From contig JAIXYZ010000002.1 in the NCBI GenBank assembly GCA_027489955.1, positions 62,001-126,000 on the forward strand: DNA of 64,000 nt, in the 5' to 3' direction. Shown here piece by piece: positions 9,894-19,309 of this stretch (position 1 is the stretch's first letter; each line of letters begins with the position of its first letter). This DNA comes from Hyphomicrobiales bacterium. Its GTDB lineage: Bacteria; Pseudomonadota; Alphaproteobacteria; Rhizobiales; Beijerinckiaceae. The translations under genes and the position numbers were made by a program. The notes beneath the pieces are model-generated. The model worked only from the letters and a program-made list of their open reading frames with translations. It ran no database searches and had not been told where the DNA came from.

Positions 9894-10133
9894 CCAAGCG
9901 CCTGCAAAATGGGCGCAACTTCGGCGTGCGGGGGGCTTGACGGAGTATCGTCTTCTGGTCCACCTCCCGGACCGCGACGTGGCGGCTAGGCGAACGCTCC
10001 AAAACCGCTACATTGCCGAAAGAGGCCCCCGACAGAGGGGCTCGGAAGTGGGAATGGCTCGATATCGTCCGTCCTGGCGGCGCCTCGTTTCCGGCGCCGG
10101 CGGAGGATCGTGGCGATATCCAGGGAGGTGCCC

Positions 10134-10901
10134 TTGACTGCTGAACGCAACCCGCCGGACGGGTTCGTGCTGACATTCTATGTCGGCCTCGCATTGCTGC
10201 TGACCGCGGCGGTGTTTTCCTTCACATCGGCCGGACCCGCCCTGTGGCTGGCTCTGGCCTTCGCGGTGCTGGGACTGATCGCCTTCACGCCGATCGGCCT
10301 CGTCCTGTCGCGCGGCATCGACACGATGAACACGGCCATCGGCCGATCCGTCGCGTGGCTGATCCTCATCGCGATCCTGGTCTCGGCGATCAACGCCGTG
10401 ATCCGCAAGGTCTTCGACGTGTCGTCGAACTCCTGGCTGGAGCTGCAATGGGTGCTGTTCGGGGCGGTCTTCCTGCTTTGCTCGCCCTGGACGCTCATCG
10501 CCAACGAGCACATCCGGATCGACATCGTGAACTCGCTGTTCAGCCGCCGGCTGCGCAACTATGTCGAGATCGTCGGCCACGTGGTGTTCCTGCTCCCCTT
10601 CACGGTGGTGCTGCTGATCACCTCGATCCCGTTCGCCAGCCTGTCCTACCGGATCAACGAGCAATCGCTGAATGCCGGCGGCCTGCCCCAGTGGCCGGCC
10701 AAGATCCTGGTGCCGCTGGGCTTCGCCCTGCTGCTGCTGCAGGGCATTTCCGAACTCTCCAAGCGCGTGGCGATCATGCGCGGCAAGATCGAGGACACCG
10801 GACTGGGCGGCGGACATCACGAGGCGGCGGAGGCGGAAGCCAAGCGCCTGCTCGACGCGACGGCGGCCGAAGAGGCCGCCCTCGCCACCCCGCCCCGCTG
10901 A
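10134..10901 (+). CDS. TRAP transporter small permease DctQ-type
   Basis: Small membrane subunit of a tripartite ATP-independent periplasmic (TRAP) transporter, about 255 aa. Helices lie near residues 12-35, 40-60, 75-95, 110-130, 150-175 and 190-210, with the DctQ-typical WLELQWVLFGAVFLL and NEHIRIDIV segments. The TTG at 10134 is favoured by the GGGAGG at 10123-10128; GTG at 10110 and 10128 are in-frame alternatives. The C-terminus is a short charged tail (AEAEAKRLLDATAAEEAA). dctM follows after 29 bases. No periplasmic binding-protein gene is adjacent; two lie at 45-47.6 kb. Confidence 0.88.
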   Translation: MTAERNPPDGFVLTFYVGLALLLTAAVFSFTSAGPALWLALAFAVLGLIAFTPIGLVLSRGIDTMNTAIGRSVAWLILIAILVSAINAVIRKVFDVSSNSWLELQWVLFGAVFLLCSPWTLIANEHIRIDIVNSLFSRRLRNYVEIVGHVVFLLPFTVVLLITSIPFASLSYRINEQSLNAGGLPQWPAKILVPLGFALLLLQGISELSKRVAIMRGKIEDTGLGGGHHEAAEAEAKRLLDATAAEEAALATPPR

Positions 10902-10930
10902 CCGCCGCGACATCCGGAGACTGAAGCCCC

Positions 10931-12772
10931 ATGGCTGCTTTCATCGCTCAGAACATGGCGCCGATCATGTTCGCGGCCCTCGTGGTCCTGCTTCTGCTGG
11001 GCTACCCGGTCGCGTTCGCGCTCGCCGCCAACGGCCTGATCTTCGCCCTTATCGGGATCGAGCTCGGCCTTTTCCGCCCGGACTTCCTCCAGGCGCTTCC
11101 CGAACGCGTCTACGGCACGATGAACAACGACGTGCTGCTGGCGATCCCGTTCTTCACCTTCATGGGGCTGATCCTCGAAAGATCGGGCATGGCCGAGGAC
11201 CTGCTCGACACGATCGGCCAGCTCTTCGGCACGATCCGCGGCGGCCTCGCCTACGCGGTGATCTTCGTGGGCGCGCTGCTGGCGGCCACGACCGGCGTGG
11301 TGGCGGCCTCCGTCATCTCGATGGGCCTCATCTCCCTGCCCATCATGCTGCGCTACGGCTATGACCGGCGGCTCGCCTCCGGCGTCATCGCGGCGTCCGG
11401 AACGCTGGCCCAGATCATCCCGCCCTCGCTCGTCCTCATCGTCATGGCCGACCAGCTCGGCCGCTCGGTCGGCGACATGTACGAGGGCGCGTTCATCCCC
11501 GGCCTCGTCCTCTCGCTGCTCTATGCCAGCTGGATCTTCATCTCCTCGGTGATCAAGCCCGCTTCGGCTCCCGGCCTGCCGCCCGAGGCGGTCGGCTACA
11601 AGGAGGAGAACGGCGCGCGCGGCGTGTGGCAGCTCGGCGTGCTGGCGGTGTTCTCCGGTCTCGTCGGCTATTACGTCATGACGCAGACCAATATCCGCAA
11701 CGGCGCGGACTTCGTCATCCTGACGATGTCGGTGGGCGTGGTCACCGCGTTCCTGTGCGCGGTGTTCAACCGGGTCTTCGGCCAGCGCTACCTGTTCGTG
11801 ACGGCGGGCTTCGTCCTGCTGTTCATCGCCGGGTGGATCTATTTCGGCCGCACCGGCGCCACCACGCTCAAGCTCCTCTGCGAGGCGCTTGCAGCCGGTG
11901 CGCTCTACTCGCTCGTGGCAGGCCTCATCCAGCGCGTGACCGGCTTCAAGCTGATCTCGCGCATGGCCGAGCAGGTCACGTTTGTGATGGTGCCGCCGCT
12001 GGCGCTGATCTTCCTCGTGCTCGGCACGATCTTCATCGGCGTCGCCACGCCGACCGAAGGCGGCGCCATGGGCGCGGTGGGCGCGATGGCCCTGGCGGCG
12101 CTGAAGCGGTTCAGCTCCGGCGAGGCCAAGCGCTTCAACTTCGAGATCACGCGGTCGGCCATCGAGGCCACCGCGAAGCTCTCGGCGTTCGTCGTGTTCA
12201 TCCTCGTGGGCGCCCGCGTGTTCTCGCTGACCTTCTATGGGGTCAACGGCCACGTTTGGGTGGAGCACCTCCTGACCTCGCTTCCGGGCGGGCAGGCGGG
12301 CTTCCTCATCGTCGTCAACGTGATGGTCTTCCTGCTGGCCTTCTTCCTCGACTTCTTCGAGCTGGCCTTCATCGTGGTGCCGCTGCTGGGTCCGGCCGCC
12401 GACAAGCTCGGCATCGACCTGATCTGGTTCGGCGTCATCCTGGCGGTGAACATGCAGACCTCGTTCATGCATCCGCCGTTCGGCTTCGCGCTGTTCTACC
12501 TGCGATCGGTGGCGCCGCGCTTCGCCTATACGGACCGCGTGACGGGCAAGCGGATGGAGCCGGTGACGACGGGCCAGATCTACTGGGGCGCCGTGCCGTT
12601 CGTGGTCATCCAGTGCATCATGGTGGCGCTCGTCATCATCTTCCCGCAGATGGTGATGCACTACAAAGGCACGGGCGTGAAAATGGACGAGCAGCAGATC
12701 AACCAGCAGCTCCAGAACCTCGCGCCGAGCCTGGACCTGCCTGGCGGGGATCTGGGTCCGCCCAAGTTCTGA
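10931..12772 (+). CDS. TRAP transporter large permease DctM-type
   Basis: Main ion-coupled permease of a TRAP system, 613 aa. Family signatures include GTMNNDVLLAIPFFTFMG, the ATTGVVAASVISMG segment and AASGTLAQIIPPSLVLIVMADQ. It is well beyond the common length of about 430 aa: an insertion of about 150 residues with extra helices (about 205-340) separates the two halves, as in the large DctM subgroup. It is co-directional with dctQ and followed by a perfect 30-bp palindrome that should end the transcript. The substrate is probably an organic acid; pairing with the TakP-like proteins at 45-47.6 kb is a hypothesis. Confidence 0.9.
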   Translation: MAAFIAQNMAPIMFAALVVLLLLGYPVAFALAANGLIFALIGIELGLFRPDFLQALPERVYGTMNNDVLLAIPFFTFMGLILERSGMAEDLLDTIGQLFGTIRGGLAYAVIFVGALLAATTGVVAASVISMGLISLPIMLRYGYDRRLASGVIAASGTLAQIIPPSLVLIVMADQLGRSVGDMYEGAFIPGLVLSLLYASWIFISSVIKPASAPGLPPEAVGYKEENGARGVWQLGVLAVFSGLVGYYVMTQTNIRNGADFVILTMSVGVVTAFLCAVFNRVFGQRYLFVTAGFVLLFIAGWIYFGRTGATTLKLLCEALAAGALYSLVAGLIQRVTGFKLISRMAEQVTFVMVPPLALIFLVLGTIFIGVATPTEGGAMGAVGAMALAALKRFSSGEAKRFNFEITRSAIEATAKLSAFVVFILVGARVFSLTFYGVNGHVWVEHLLTSLPGGQAGFLIVVNVMVFLLAFFLDFFELAFIVVPLLGPAADKLGIDLIWFGVILAVNMQTSFMHPPFGFALFYLRSVAPRFAYTDRVTGKRMEPVTTGQIYWGAVPFVVIQCIMVALVIIFPQMVMHYKGTGVKMDEQQINQQLQNLAPSLDLPGGDLGPPKF

Positions 12773-12799
12773 CGGCGGCTTCTCCCGCAGGCGACAAGC

Positions 12800-12829
12800 A
12801 AGAACCCCGGAGCATGCTCCGGGGTTCTT
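12800..12829. terminator. Perfect 30-bp palindrome, likely bidirectional terminator
   Basis: A 15-bp arm (AAGAACCCCGGAGCA) is followed at once by its exact complement, centred on GCATGC, with CGTTTT after it. It sits between the convergent ends of dctM (12772) and the LysR gene (12875), so it can serve both. Confidence 0.75.
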
Positions 12830-12874
12830 CGTTTTCCGGCCGGGCCGCGGGTCGCGCCAGACGGGCGCGGCCGC

Positions 12875-13756
12875 TCACTCGGCGGCGATGCGCGTCGCGG
12901 CGAGGTTGTCGAGCGACTGGACGATGTGCATGGCGAGCGCGTCCGCCAGCGCGGTCGGCTCGTAGCGGTTGCGGATCAGGCCGATCTCGCAGGCCGGCAG
13001 CGGCGGGAAGCCGTCCGAGGGGCCGAGGATGCGCATGCCCGGGCGCACCGAGCTTTCCGGCACGACGGACACGGCGAGCCCCGCCAGCACCGCGGCGCAG
13101 ATCGCGGCCGCGCTGGCGCTGGAATAGGAGATGCGCGTCGGCTTGCCGAGCCGCTCCAGCGAATCGAGCGCGATGCGCCGCCAGCCGCAGCTCGGCCGGC
13201 CCAGCGCCAGCGGGATCGGCGATTCCTCGTGGACCGAGCCGCGGGACGCGGTGACCCACAGCAATTGCTCGATGCGCACGATCTCGGGCGCGCGCGCGGC
13301 GTCGCAATCGGTGATGATGGCGAGGTCCAGATCGCCCGCGGCGATGCGCTCGGCGAGGTTCTCCGTCGGCTCGCAGACGACCGTGACCTCGGCGCGGGGA
13401 TTGGAGCGGGCGAACCGCGCCAGGATCTCCGGCAGGTAGCGGTCGGCATAGTCGTCCGGAACGCCGAGCCTGACGCGCCCTGTCAGCTCCGCCTCGTCGA
13501 AGGTCGCCAGGCATTCCAGGTTGAGCTTGAGGATGCGGCGGGCGAAGTCCAGCAGCCGCTGGCCATCCTCGGTCAGCTTGGACTGGCGCCCGTCGCGCTC
13601 GAAGATGGGGCGGCCGACCCGCTCCTCCAGGCGCTTCATCTGCATGGAGACCGCCGACTGCGTCTTGTGGACGATGTCGGCCGCCTTGGTGAAGGAGCCC
13701 GTGTCGGCGATGGCGGCGAAGGTGCGGAGCTGGTCGATATCGAGCAGGTGCGGCAT
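12875..13756 (-). CDS. LysR-family transcriptional regulator
   Basis: 293 aa. An N-terminal winged helix-turn-helix (residues 1-65; LRTFAAIADTGSFTKAAD and KTQSAVSMQMKRLEERVG) is followed by a type-2 periplasmic-binding-like effector domain (about 90-290). The ATG at 13756 gives the usual MPHLLDIDQLRTF start; an in-frame codon at 13798 would add 14 unconserved residues. The gene is convergent with TRAP dctQM and divergent from a DUF1127 gene, whose upstream region is the likeliest target. Its effector is unknown. Confidence 0.9.
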   Translation of the reverse strand: MPHLLDIDQLRTFAAIADTGSFTKAADIVHKTQSAVSMQMKRLEERVGRPIFERDGRQSKLTEDGQRLLDFARRILKLNLECLATFDEAELTGRVRLGVPDDYADRYLPEILARFARSNPRAEVTVVCEPTENLAERIAAGDLDLAIITDCDAARAPEIVRIEQLLWVTASRGSVHEESPIPLALGRPSCGWRRIALDSLERLGKPTRISYSSASAAAICAAVLAGLAVSVVPESSVRPGMRILGPSDGFPPLPACEIGLIRNRYEPTALADALAMHIVQSLDNLAATRIAAE

Positions 13757-13897
13757 GGCGCGTCCCTTGTCCCGGCCATGCGGAGCCCCCGCACGCATCG
13801 CCGACGTTCATCAGTTCGCGTGATCTAACATATCATATACATTCGTTTCAATGATTGATGTGAGTCTGTCATAAGGATGGTCCAGGAGATGACCGCC
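13757..13897. promoter_or_regulatory. AT-rich divergent promoter region between LysR and DUF1127 genes
   Basis: This 141-base gap is strikingly AT-rich for the window between 13826 and 13866 and holds an ATCAT (13832-13836) / ATGAT (13851-13855) inverted repeat. LysR regulators usually bind such divergent regions. The assignment as an operator is inference; no -35/-10 pair is clear. Confidence 0.35.
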
Positions 13898-14266
13898 ATG
13901 ACCACGCATCAGACGCTGACCGAACGGACCCTCGCTGCGGCGCTTGCGCAGCCCCGCCTCTCGCCGCTTGGCATGATCGCCCGCGCCGTGCGCGGCATCG
14001 TCCGGGCCGTGGCGAACCGTCGTGCCGTCATGGAGCTGTCGGGCATGGACGAGCGCATGCTCAAGGATATCGGCCTCAATCGGTCCGACGTGGTGAGCGC
14101 GCTGGGCGGGGGCTGGAACCGAGACCCGTCGGCCGTACTTGTGACCCGATCCGTGGAGCGCCGCGCCGCCTTCTGGCGCAACGTCCATCGCAAGGTGAGC
14201 CAGGCGCCCGCCAAGGCGGCCGAGCCCGATCCCTGCGGCGACGGACCGATGCGCCGGGCGGCCTGA
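13898..14266 (+). CDS. DUF1127 (YjiS-like) domain protein
   Basis: Small basic protein of about 122 aa. Residues about 30-70 carry the DUF1127 motif (RRAVMELSGMDERMLKDIGL), an arginine-rich helical motif common in alphaproteobacterial regulators of RNA turnover and phosphate or carbon metabolism; the function of this one is not known. Three in-frame ATGs exist (13877, 13889, 13898); the last is preferred because AGGAG at 13884-13888 is nine bases upstream. It is divergent from the LysR gene and followed by a clear intrinsic terminator. The tail past residue 75 is not conserved as far as I can see. Confidence 0.8.
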   Translation: MTTHQTLTERTLAAALAQPRLSPLGMIARAVRGIVRAVANRRAVMELSGMDERMLKDIGLNRSDVVSALGGGWNRDPSAVLVTRSVERRAAFWRNVHRKVSQAPAKAAEPDPCGDGPMRRAA

Positions 14267-14315
14267 CGCCGCGCGGCGCGGCCCTTCCCCGCTATTCCCC
14301 GAGACCCCTCTGAAC

Positions 14316-14346
14316 TGGCCCGGCTTTCCTGCCGGGCCATTTTTTT
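14316..14346 (+). terminator. Rho-independent terminator after the DUF1127 gene
   Basis: Nine-bp stem TGGCCCGGC / GCCGGGCCA with loop TTTCCT, followed by a run of seven T. The T tract runs into the stop codon of the convergent DUF937 gene. Confidence 0.85.
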
Positions 14347-15106
14347 ATGCGCCTTTCGGCTCCTCGTCTTCGCCGGGGGACGCCGGCGCAGCTTTCTGCG
14401 GCTGGCCGAGAAAGGCATCGAGGATGGACTGCATCGCCGCCATGTTGCGGTCCTGGATGTCCCGGCCCGTCTCCAGCATCCGGCTCATGGCCGCGATCCC
14501 GAGGGCGGCGAGCTCGTCGGTGTCGGATTTCGGCTGCGGCGGCGGGGCCGGCGGCGCGCCGCCGAGCCAGCCCGCCTGCATGGCCTCGGCCATCGTGTTC
14601 CAGGGATTGGGCAGCGGCGGCGGCTTTTCGGGCTCCCGGGCAAAGCCGGGGAACGGGGTCAGAAAGCGGTCGAAATAGGCCTTCACGCCTTCCTCAGCGG
14701 CGGCCTTGGCGATGCCGCCGACCACGAGCGAGGCGATGGCCGGCAGCATGCGCTGGACCGTGTCGAAGCCGAGCCCGCTCGTCATGGCGGCCTGGGAGGC
14801 CACGCGCTGCTCCGCCTCGCGGGAGCCGAAGATGCGCTCCAGGAAGACCTGCCCCTGCCGCGCCGCGGCCTCGGGGGAGGCGAAGGCCTCGAAAAAGGCG
14901 CGGGCCTGGTCCGCGCCCAGCATCCGCGCGAAGCCCGGCACCAGCTCGGGCTCCGCCACCTGGCGCTTCAGCCCGATGGAGAAGGCTGGCAGCAGGGCGT
15001 CCACCGCCTGCTGCGTCTGCTGCGGCGTCAGCCCGTAGAACGCCGCCAGGTTGCGCATGGCCGCGCCGCCCTGGGCGGTGTCGAACAGGTCCGCGAGGTT
15101 CATCAT
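14345..15106 (-). CDS. DUF937 domain protein
   Basis: 253 aa. The N-terminal 150 residues show the DUF937 pattern: MMNLADLFDTAQGG..., then NLAAFYGLTPQQTQQAVDAL and alternating helices, as in the YidB-like family. The remainder (about 165-250) is a Pro/Ala-rich linker and a terminal helix. No signal peptide is visible. The function is unknown. It lies 57 bases downstream of the MATE gene on the same strand and could be the last gene of a kef-MATE-DUF937 transcript. Confidence 0.82.
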   Translation of the reverse strand: MMNLADLFDTAQGGAAMRNLAAFYGLTPQQTQQAVDALLPAFSIGLKRQVAEPELVPGFARMLGADQARAFFEAFASPEAAARQGQVFLERIFGSREAEQRVASQAAMTSGLGFDTVQRMLPAIASLVVGGIAKAAAEEGVKAYFDRFLTPFPGFAREPEKPPPLPNPWNTMAEAMQAGWLGGAPPAPPPQPKSDTDELAALGIAAMSRMLETGRDIQDRNMAAMQSILDAFLGQPQKAAPASPGEDEEPKGA

Positions 15107-15163
15107 GCGCCTTGGCTTCCGCCGGGCGCCGGAATCGGGAGCGCGCGCCCGCTACGGGGAAGC

Positions 15164-16531
15164 TTACGCGGGGGTTCCGCCAGCGGCAACCGGACGCGCC
15201 CGCGCCTCCAGCCGGCGGATGACGCGGAAGGAGACGATCGTCGCGGCGATGCCGAAGACGACGCCGCCGAGGGCCACCCCGGCCAGCGCGCCCGTCGGCC
15301 CCCCGGCCATGGCGCCGACGAGGGCGAAGGGCACCGTGCCCAGCGTCGCGCGCCCCCAGTTGAAGCCGGTGGAGTACAGGGCGAAGCCCAGATTGTTGAA
15401 GGCGGCATTGGCCACGAACAGCGCGCCGACGAACAGCCACATCACGCCGCTGACGATGCAGAAGAACGCCACCAGCTGCGCGGTGAGCCCTTCCACCGCG
15501 AAGAGCCCGACCACGGCCCCCCGGCCCAGGACGAGGATGAGCCACACGATCAGCACGTAGCCCGCCATGAACAGGTAGGCGTCGCGCAGGGCGCCGCGCA
15601 TGCGGTCATAGCGCCCGCCGCCGAGGTTCTGCCCGAGGATGGGTCCCACCGCTCCCGACAGGGCGAACAGGCCGGCGAAGGCCACCGGCACCAGGCGGTC
15701 GATGATCGCCACCGCCGCCACCGCCTCGTCGCCGTAGCGGGCGATCACGGCGGTGACGAAGACGTTGGCGACGGGCGTCGCCACATTGGTCAGGACCGCG
15801 GGCCCGGCGATGGCCAGCGCCGGACGCGCATCGGTCAGGATGCGCGCGCCCGGCAGGGCCAGCAGGTCGTGGACGCGGACCACCGACGACAGGCCGACGG
15901 CGACGAAGACCAGCCGCGAGGCGACCGTCGCCAGCGCCGCCCCGTCCGTGCCGAGCCCGGCGCCGAAGATCAGCAGCGGATCGAGGATCGCGGTGGCGAT
16001 GCCACCGGCGAGCGTCACCCACATGGCGCGGCGGGCATCGCCCACCGCCCGCAGGATGCCGGACAGGGCCATGCCCATCGCCATCAGGGCGTTGGACGGC
16101 AGCGCGATCCACAGGAAGCGGATCGTGACCGGCATCGCGTCGGCCGAGGCCCCGATGCGCGGCAGCAGCCAGGGCAGGGCCGGCAGGAGCAGCAGCGAGA
16201 CCAGCGCGCCGACCAGGGCCGCCAGGGTGACGAGCGACCCCGCCAAGGCCCGCGCCTCCGCCCGGTCCCCGGCGCCGAGCGCCCGGGAGACCAGGGCGCC
16301 GACGGCGATCATCGTGCCCACATTGATGGACACGGCGAGGAACAGCACGATCGTGGCGTAGCCGACCGCCGCGGTCAGCGTCGGATCGCCCAGGCGCGAG
16401 ATGTAGAACAGCGACAGGAAGTCGACGGCGAAGATCGCCATCAGCCCGACCGAGCCCGTCGCGGTCATCACCATGACGTGGCGCATGGTGGAGCCGCTGA
16501 GGAAGACGGCGCGGGATGGGGGCGCCGTCAT
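15164..16531 (-). CDS. MATE family efflux transporter
   Basis: 455-aa inner-membrane protein with twelve predicted helices in two six-helix halves, the MATE plan. Evidence includes MTATGSVGLMAIFAVDFLSLFYISRLGD near the N-terminus and, in the second half, AIIDRLVPVAFAGLFALSGAVGPILGQN. MATE proteins expel cationic drugs or metabolites in exchange for Na+ or H+. The ATG overlaps the stop codon of the upstream Kef-type gene by four bases (ATGA), indicating translational coupling. The substrate is unknown. Confidence 0.9.
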   Translation of the reverse strand: MTAPPSRAVFLSGSTMRHVMVMTATGSVGLMAIFAVDFLSLFYISRLGDPTLTAAVGYATIVLFLAVSINVGTMIAVGALVSRALGAGDRAEARALAGSLVTLAALVGALVSLLLLPALPWLLPRIGASADAMPVTIRFLWIALPSNALMAMGMALSGILRAVGDARRAMWVTLAGGIATAILDPLLIFGAGLGTDGAALATVASRLVFVAVGLSSVVRVHDLLALPGARILTDARPALAIAGPAVLTNVATPVANVFVTAVIARYGDEAVAAVAIIDRLVPVAFAGLFALSGAVGPILGQNLGGGRYDRMRGALRDAYLFMAGYVLIVWLILVLGRGAVVGLFAVEGLTAQLVAFFCIVSGVMWLFVGALFVANAAFNNLGFALYSTGFNWGRATLGTVPFALVGAMAGGPTGALAGVALGGVVFGIAATIVSFRVIRRLEARARPVAAGGTPA

Positions 16532-18375
16532 TCGTCGCCGGCCCGGATGATCGCCTGCGTCTCGTCGGTGAGGGCCTTGGTCGTCTGCTTGGGCGTCACC
16601 AGCGGCTCGGGCTTCACGCGCGTGCCGTGCAGGAGCGTCGCGCCGCCCATCAGGCCCTGTTCGCGCTGCATGACCAGGCGCGCCACATCGCGGCGGCGGA
16701 CGTCCTCGACGATGCCGCCCGCGGCGTCGTCCGGCGTGCCGAGCGCGCGAAGCGTGGCGCGGCCGAAGGCCAGGGCGGAATCGAAGGTCTCGCGCACGTG
16801 GAAGTCCACCTCACGCTCCATGAGCGCGATGGCGTGGATGCGGTCATAGGCGCGCACATGGGTGCGGGCATTGGGGAACTCGGCGTGGACGAGATCGACG
16901 ATGCGGGTGGCGGTGTCCCGGTTGTCGACGCAGACGCAGATCACCTCCGCCTCCGCCGCCCCCGCAGCCCGCAGCACGTCGAGCCGGCCCCCGTCGCCGT
17001 AGAAGACGCGGAAGCCGAACCGTGCGGCGCTGCGGATCTGGTCGATGTCGTTGTCGATGACCGTGACGTCGACGCCCTGGGCGAGCAGGACCTGGTTCAG
17101 CACCTGGCCGAACCGGCCGAAGCCGACCACGAGGACGCGCCCGCCCGCGCCGTCGAAATCGGCCGCCGCCGGAGCCTCTTTCTCGTCCGCCGCCCGGCGC
17201 GAGCGGATGCGCAGGACCTGCGCGTGGACGACGCGGGCGAGGATCGGGCCGAACAGCATGGTGAGGACGGCGACCGCGGTGAGGAACTGGCTCTGCGGGC
17301 CGGACAGGATGCCGACGCCGAGGGCGAGCGGCACCAGCACGAAGGTGAACTCGCCCGCCGGGGCCAGCAGCGTGCCGATGAAGAGCGAATCGCCCCGCGG
17401 TGAGCGGGCCATGCGCGCCAGGAGTGCGGCGATGCCGACCTTGAGCGCCATGACGCCGATTGCGGCGCCGAGCAGGAGCGGCCATTGCCGCGCCACCAGC
17501 GCGAGATCGAGCGACATGCCGACGCTCATGAAGAACAGGCCGAGCAGGATGCCGCGGAACGGCTCGATATCGGCCTCCAGCTGGTGCTTGAAGTTCGATT
17601 CCGCCAGCAGGAGGCCGGCGAGAAACGCGCCCATCGCCATGGACATGCCGGCCACCTGCATGAGCAGGGCGCTGCCGAGCACGATCAGAAGTGCCGCGGC
17701 GGTCATGACCTCGCGGGCGCCGCTGGAGGCCAGCAGCCGGAAGGCGGGGTTCAGCAGGTACCGGCCGGCCAGGACGAGGACGGCCACGGCGCCGATGGCC
17801 TTGCCCGCCGCGACCACGCTCGCCCAGCCCTCGATGCCGTCCGCCACGCCGCTGAGCAGCGGGATGAGCGCCAGCGCCGGGACGACCGCCAGGTCCTGGA
17901 AGATGAGCACCGAGAAGGTGCGTTCGGCGTAGCGGGTCTGCCGGTCCTGCCATTCCTCGAGCTGCTGGAGCGCAAGCGCGGTCGCCGAGAGGCTGAGTGC
18001 GAAGCCGACGGCGACTGCCGCGTTCCATTGCAGGCCCGCCAGGGCGGCGATGCCGCCAAGGGCCACGGTGGTGACGCCCACCTGCAGCGCGCCGAGGCCG
18101 AAAATGTCCCGCCTCAGGCTGAGCAGATGCGAGATGCGCAGTTCCAGCCCGATGATGAACAGGAGCAGCACGACGCCCAGTTCGGCGATGCCCAGCACCG
18201 TCGCCGGATCGGCCACGAGCTTGAGCACGGAGGGGCCGATGACGATGCCCGCCGCGAGATAGCCGATGACCGCTCCCAGGCGCAGCCTGTGGAACAACGG
18301 CACCGCGACGACGGCCGCGACGCAGAAGACGAGGATCGTCAGCAGGTAGCTGGAATGGGAGGCGCTGTGGTCCAT
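16528..18375 (-). CDS. Kef-type K+/H+ antiporter (CPA2) with TrkA-N domain
   Basis: 615 aa. Residues 1-385 are a CPA2 antiporter domain of about 12-13 helices, with GYLAAGIVIGPS and FIIGLELR and the LLLAESNFKHQLEADIEPFRG segment typical of KefB/KefC/YbaL. Residues about 405-520 are a TrkA-N (RCK) Rossmann domain, starting VLVVGFGRFGQ and binding NAD(H)/nucleotide in relatives. The last ~90 residues form a regulatory tail. Such proteins expel K+ on electrophile or pH stress; gating by glutathione adducts is known for E. coli KefB/C but not shown here. First gene of a coupled pair with the MATE gene. Confidence 0.9.
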   Translation of the reverse strand: MDHSASHSSYLLTILVFCVAAVVAVPLFHRLRLGAVIGYLAAGIVIGPSVLKLVADPATVLGIAELGVVLLLFIIGLELRISHLLSLRRDIFGLGALQVGVTTVALGGIAALAGLQWNAAVAVGFALSLSATALALQQLEEWQDRQTRYAERTFSVLIFQDLAVVPALALIPLLSGVADGIEGWASVVAAGKAIGAVAVLVLAGRYLLNPAFRLLASSGAREVMTAAALLIVLGSALLMQVAGMSMAMGAFLAGLLLAESNFKHQLEADIEPFRGILLGLFFMSVGMSLDLALVARQWPLLLGAAIGVMALKVGIAALLARMARSPRGDSLFIGTLLAPAGEFTFVLVPLALGVGILSGPQSQFLTAVAVLTMLFGPILARVVHAQVLRIRSRRAADEKEAPAAADFDGAGGRVLVVGFGRFGQVLNQVLLAQGVDVTVIDNDIDQIRSAARFGFRVFYGDGGRLDVLRAAGAAEAEVICVCVDNRDTATRIVDLVHAEFPNARTHVRAYDRIHAIALMEREVDFHVRETFDSALAFGRATLRALGTPDDAAGGIVEDVRRRDVARLVMQREQGLMGGATLLHGTRVKPEPLVTPKQTTKALTDETQAIIRAGDE

Positions 18376-18509
18376 GGGAACCGGCTGGCGGAGGACCCGT
18401 CCTCTTTACGGCGGAAGCGCCCCGGGCGCGAGCGTCAATCGGCCGTTGCGATGTGTGCTGACGCACATGGCCGTCTCTGGCAGAAAGGGGCCGGGAGGGC
18501 CGTTTCGTC

Positions 18510-19307
18510 ATGAATAACCCGTTCGCCCGCCTGTCGGCCTGGCTCGGCGCGCGCATCGCCGACTATCTCACCCGTCCGCTCGAAGGCTACGAGCCGGCGA
18601 CGCCGCCGAACTTCGATGCGCTGGAGCGCGTGCTCCAGCCCGGCGACGTGGTGCTGGTGGAGGGCAATACGCGCGTCGCCTCGGTCATCAAGTACCTGAC
18701 CCAGTCCACCTGGTCGCATTCCGCGCTCTATGTCGGGCCGATCCCCGGCACGGAGGACGCGGCCGGGGAGGCGCATGTGCTGGTGGAGGCCAATGTCGGC
18801 GAGGGCGTCGTCACCGCCCCGCTGTCGAAGTATCGCGACAGCCATGTGCGGGTCTGCCGTCCGGTGGCGATGACGCAGGCCGATCGCCGGGCGGTCGTCG
18901 CGTTCATGATCGCGCGCATCGGCTATGCCTACGACACCAAGAACGTCTTCGACCTGATGCGCTATCTGGTGCCGCTCCCCATCCCGGCGCGCTTCCGGCG
19001 GCGCATGATCGCGCTCGGCTCGGGAGAGCCGACCCGCGCGATCTGCTCGACGCTGATCGCCCAGGCCTACCAGTCGGTGCGCTATCCCATCCTGCCGCGG
19101 GTGAAGCGGCCGGACGACGACCGCAAGGTGAAGTCGGACTTCGCGCGGGCCGAGATCCTGCACATCCGGCACTACACGCTCTACACGCCGCGGGATTTCG
19201 ACATCTCGCCGTATTTCGCGATCATCAAGCCGACGATCGAGACCGGTTTCGACTACAAGGCCTATGCCTGGGGCGAGGACCGGCCCGTGGCGATCGGACA
19301 GGGATAG
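18510..19307 (+). CDS. YiiX/YebB-like permuted papain-fold amidase (C92 family)
   Basis: 265 aa. The circularly permuted NlpC/P60-like order is visible: catalytic His in STWSHSALYVG (about residue 72), an acidic residue in VEANVGEG (about 94), and the nucleophile Cys in RAICSTLIAQAY (about 176). Members of this group are thought to act on envelope peptides or lipids; the substrate is not known. There is no clear signal peptide, only an amphipathic N-terminus. The stop is two bases before the ATG of the EI24 gene, so the pair is an operon, divergent from the kef gene. Confidence 0.82.
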   Translation: MNNPFARLSAWLGARIADYLTRPLEGYEPATPPNFDALERVLQPGDVVLVEGNTRVASVIKYLTQSTWSHSALYVGPIPGTEDAAGEAHVLVEANVGEGVVTAPLSKYRDSHVRVCRPVAMTQADRRAVVAFMIARIGYAYDTKNVFDLMRYLVPLPIPARFRRRMIALGSGEPTRAICSTLIAQAYQSVRYPILPRVKRPDDDRKVKSDFARAEILHIRHYTLYTPRDFDISPYFAIIKPTIETGFDYKAYAWGEDRPVAIGQG

Positions 19308-19309
19308 CC

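Noticed and set aside
18451-18468. Inverted repeat ATGTGTG/CGCACAT between the kef and YiiX genes as an operator
   Set aside because: One mismatch in seven with a four-base loop is expected by chance in a GC-rich gap of this size, and nothing else supports it.
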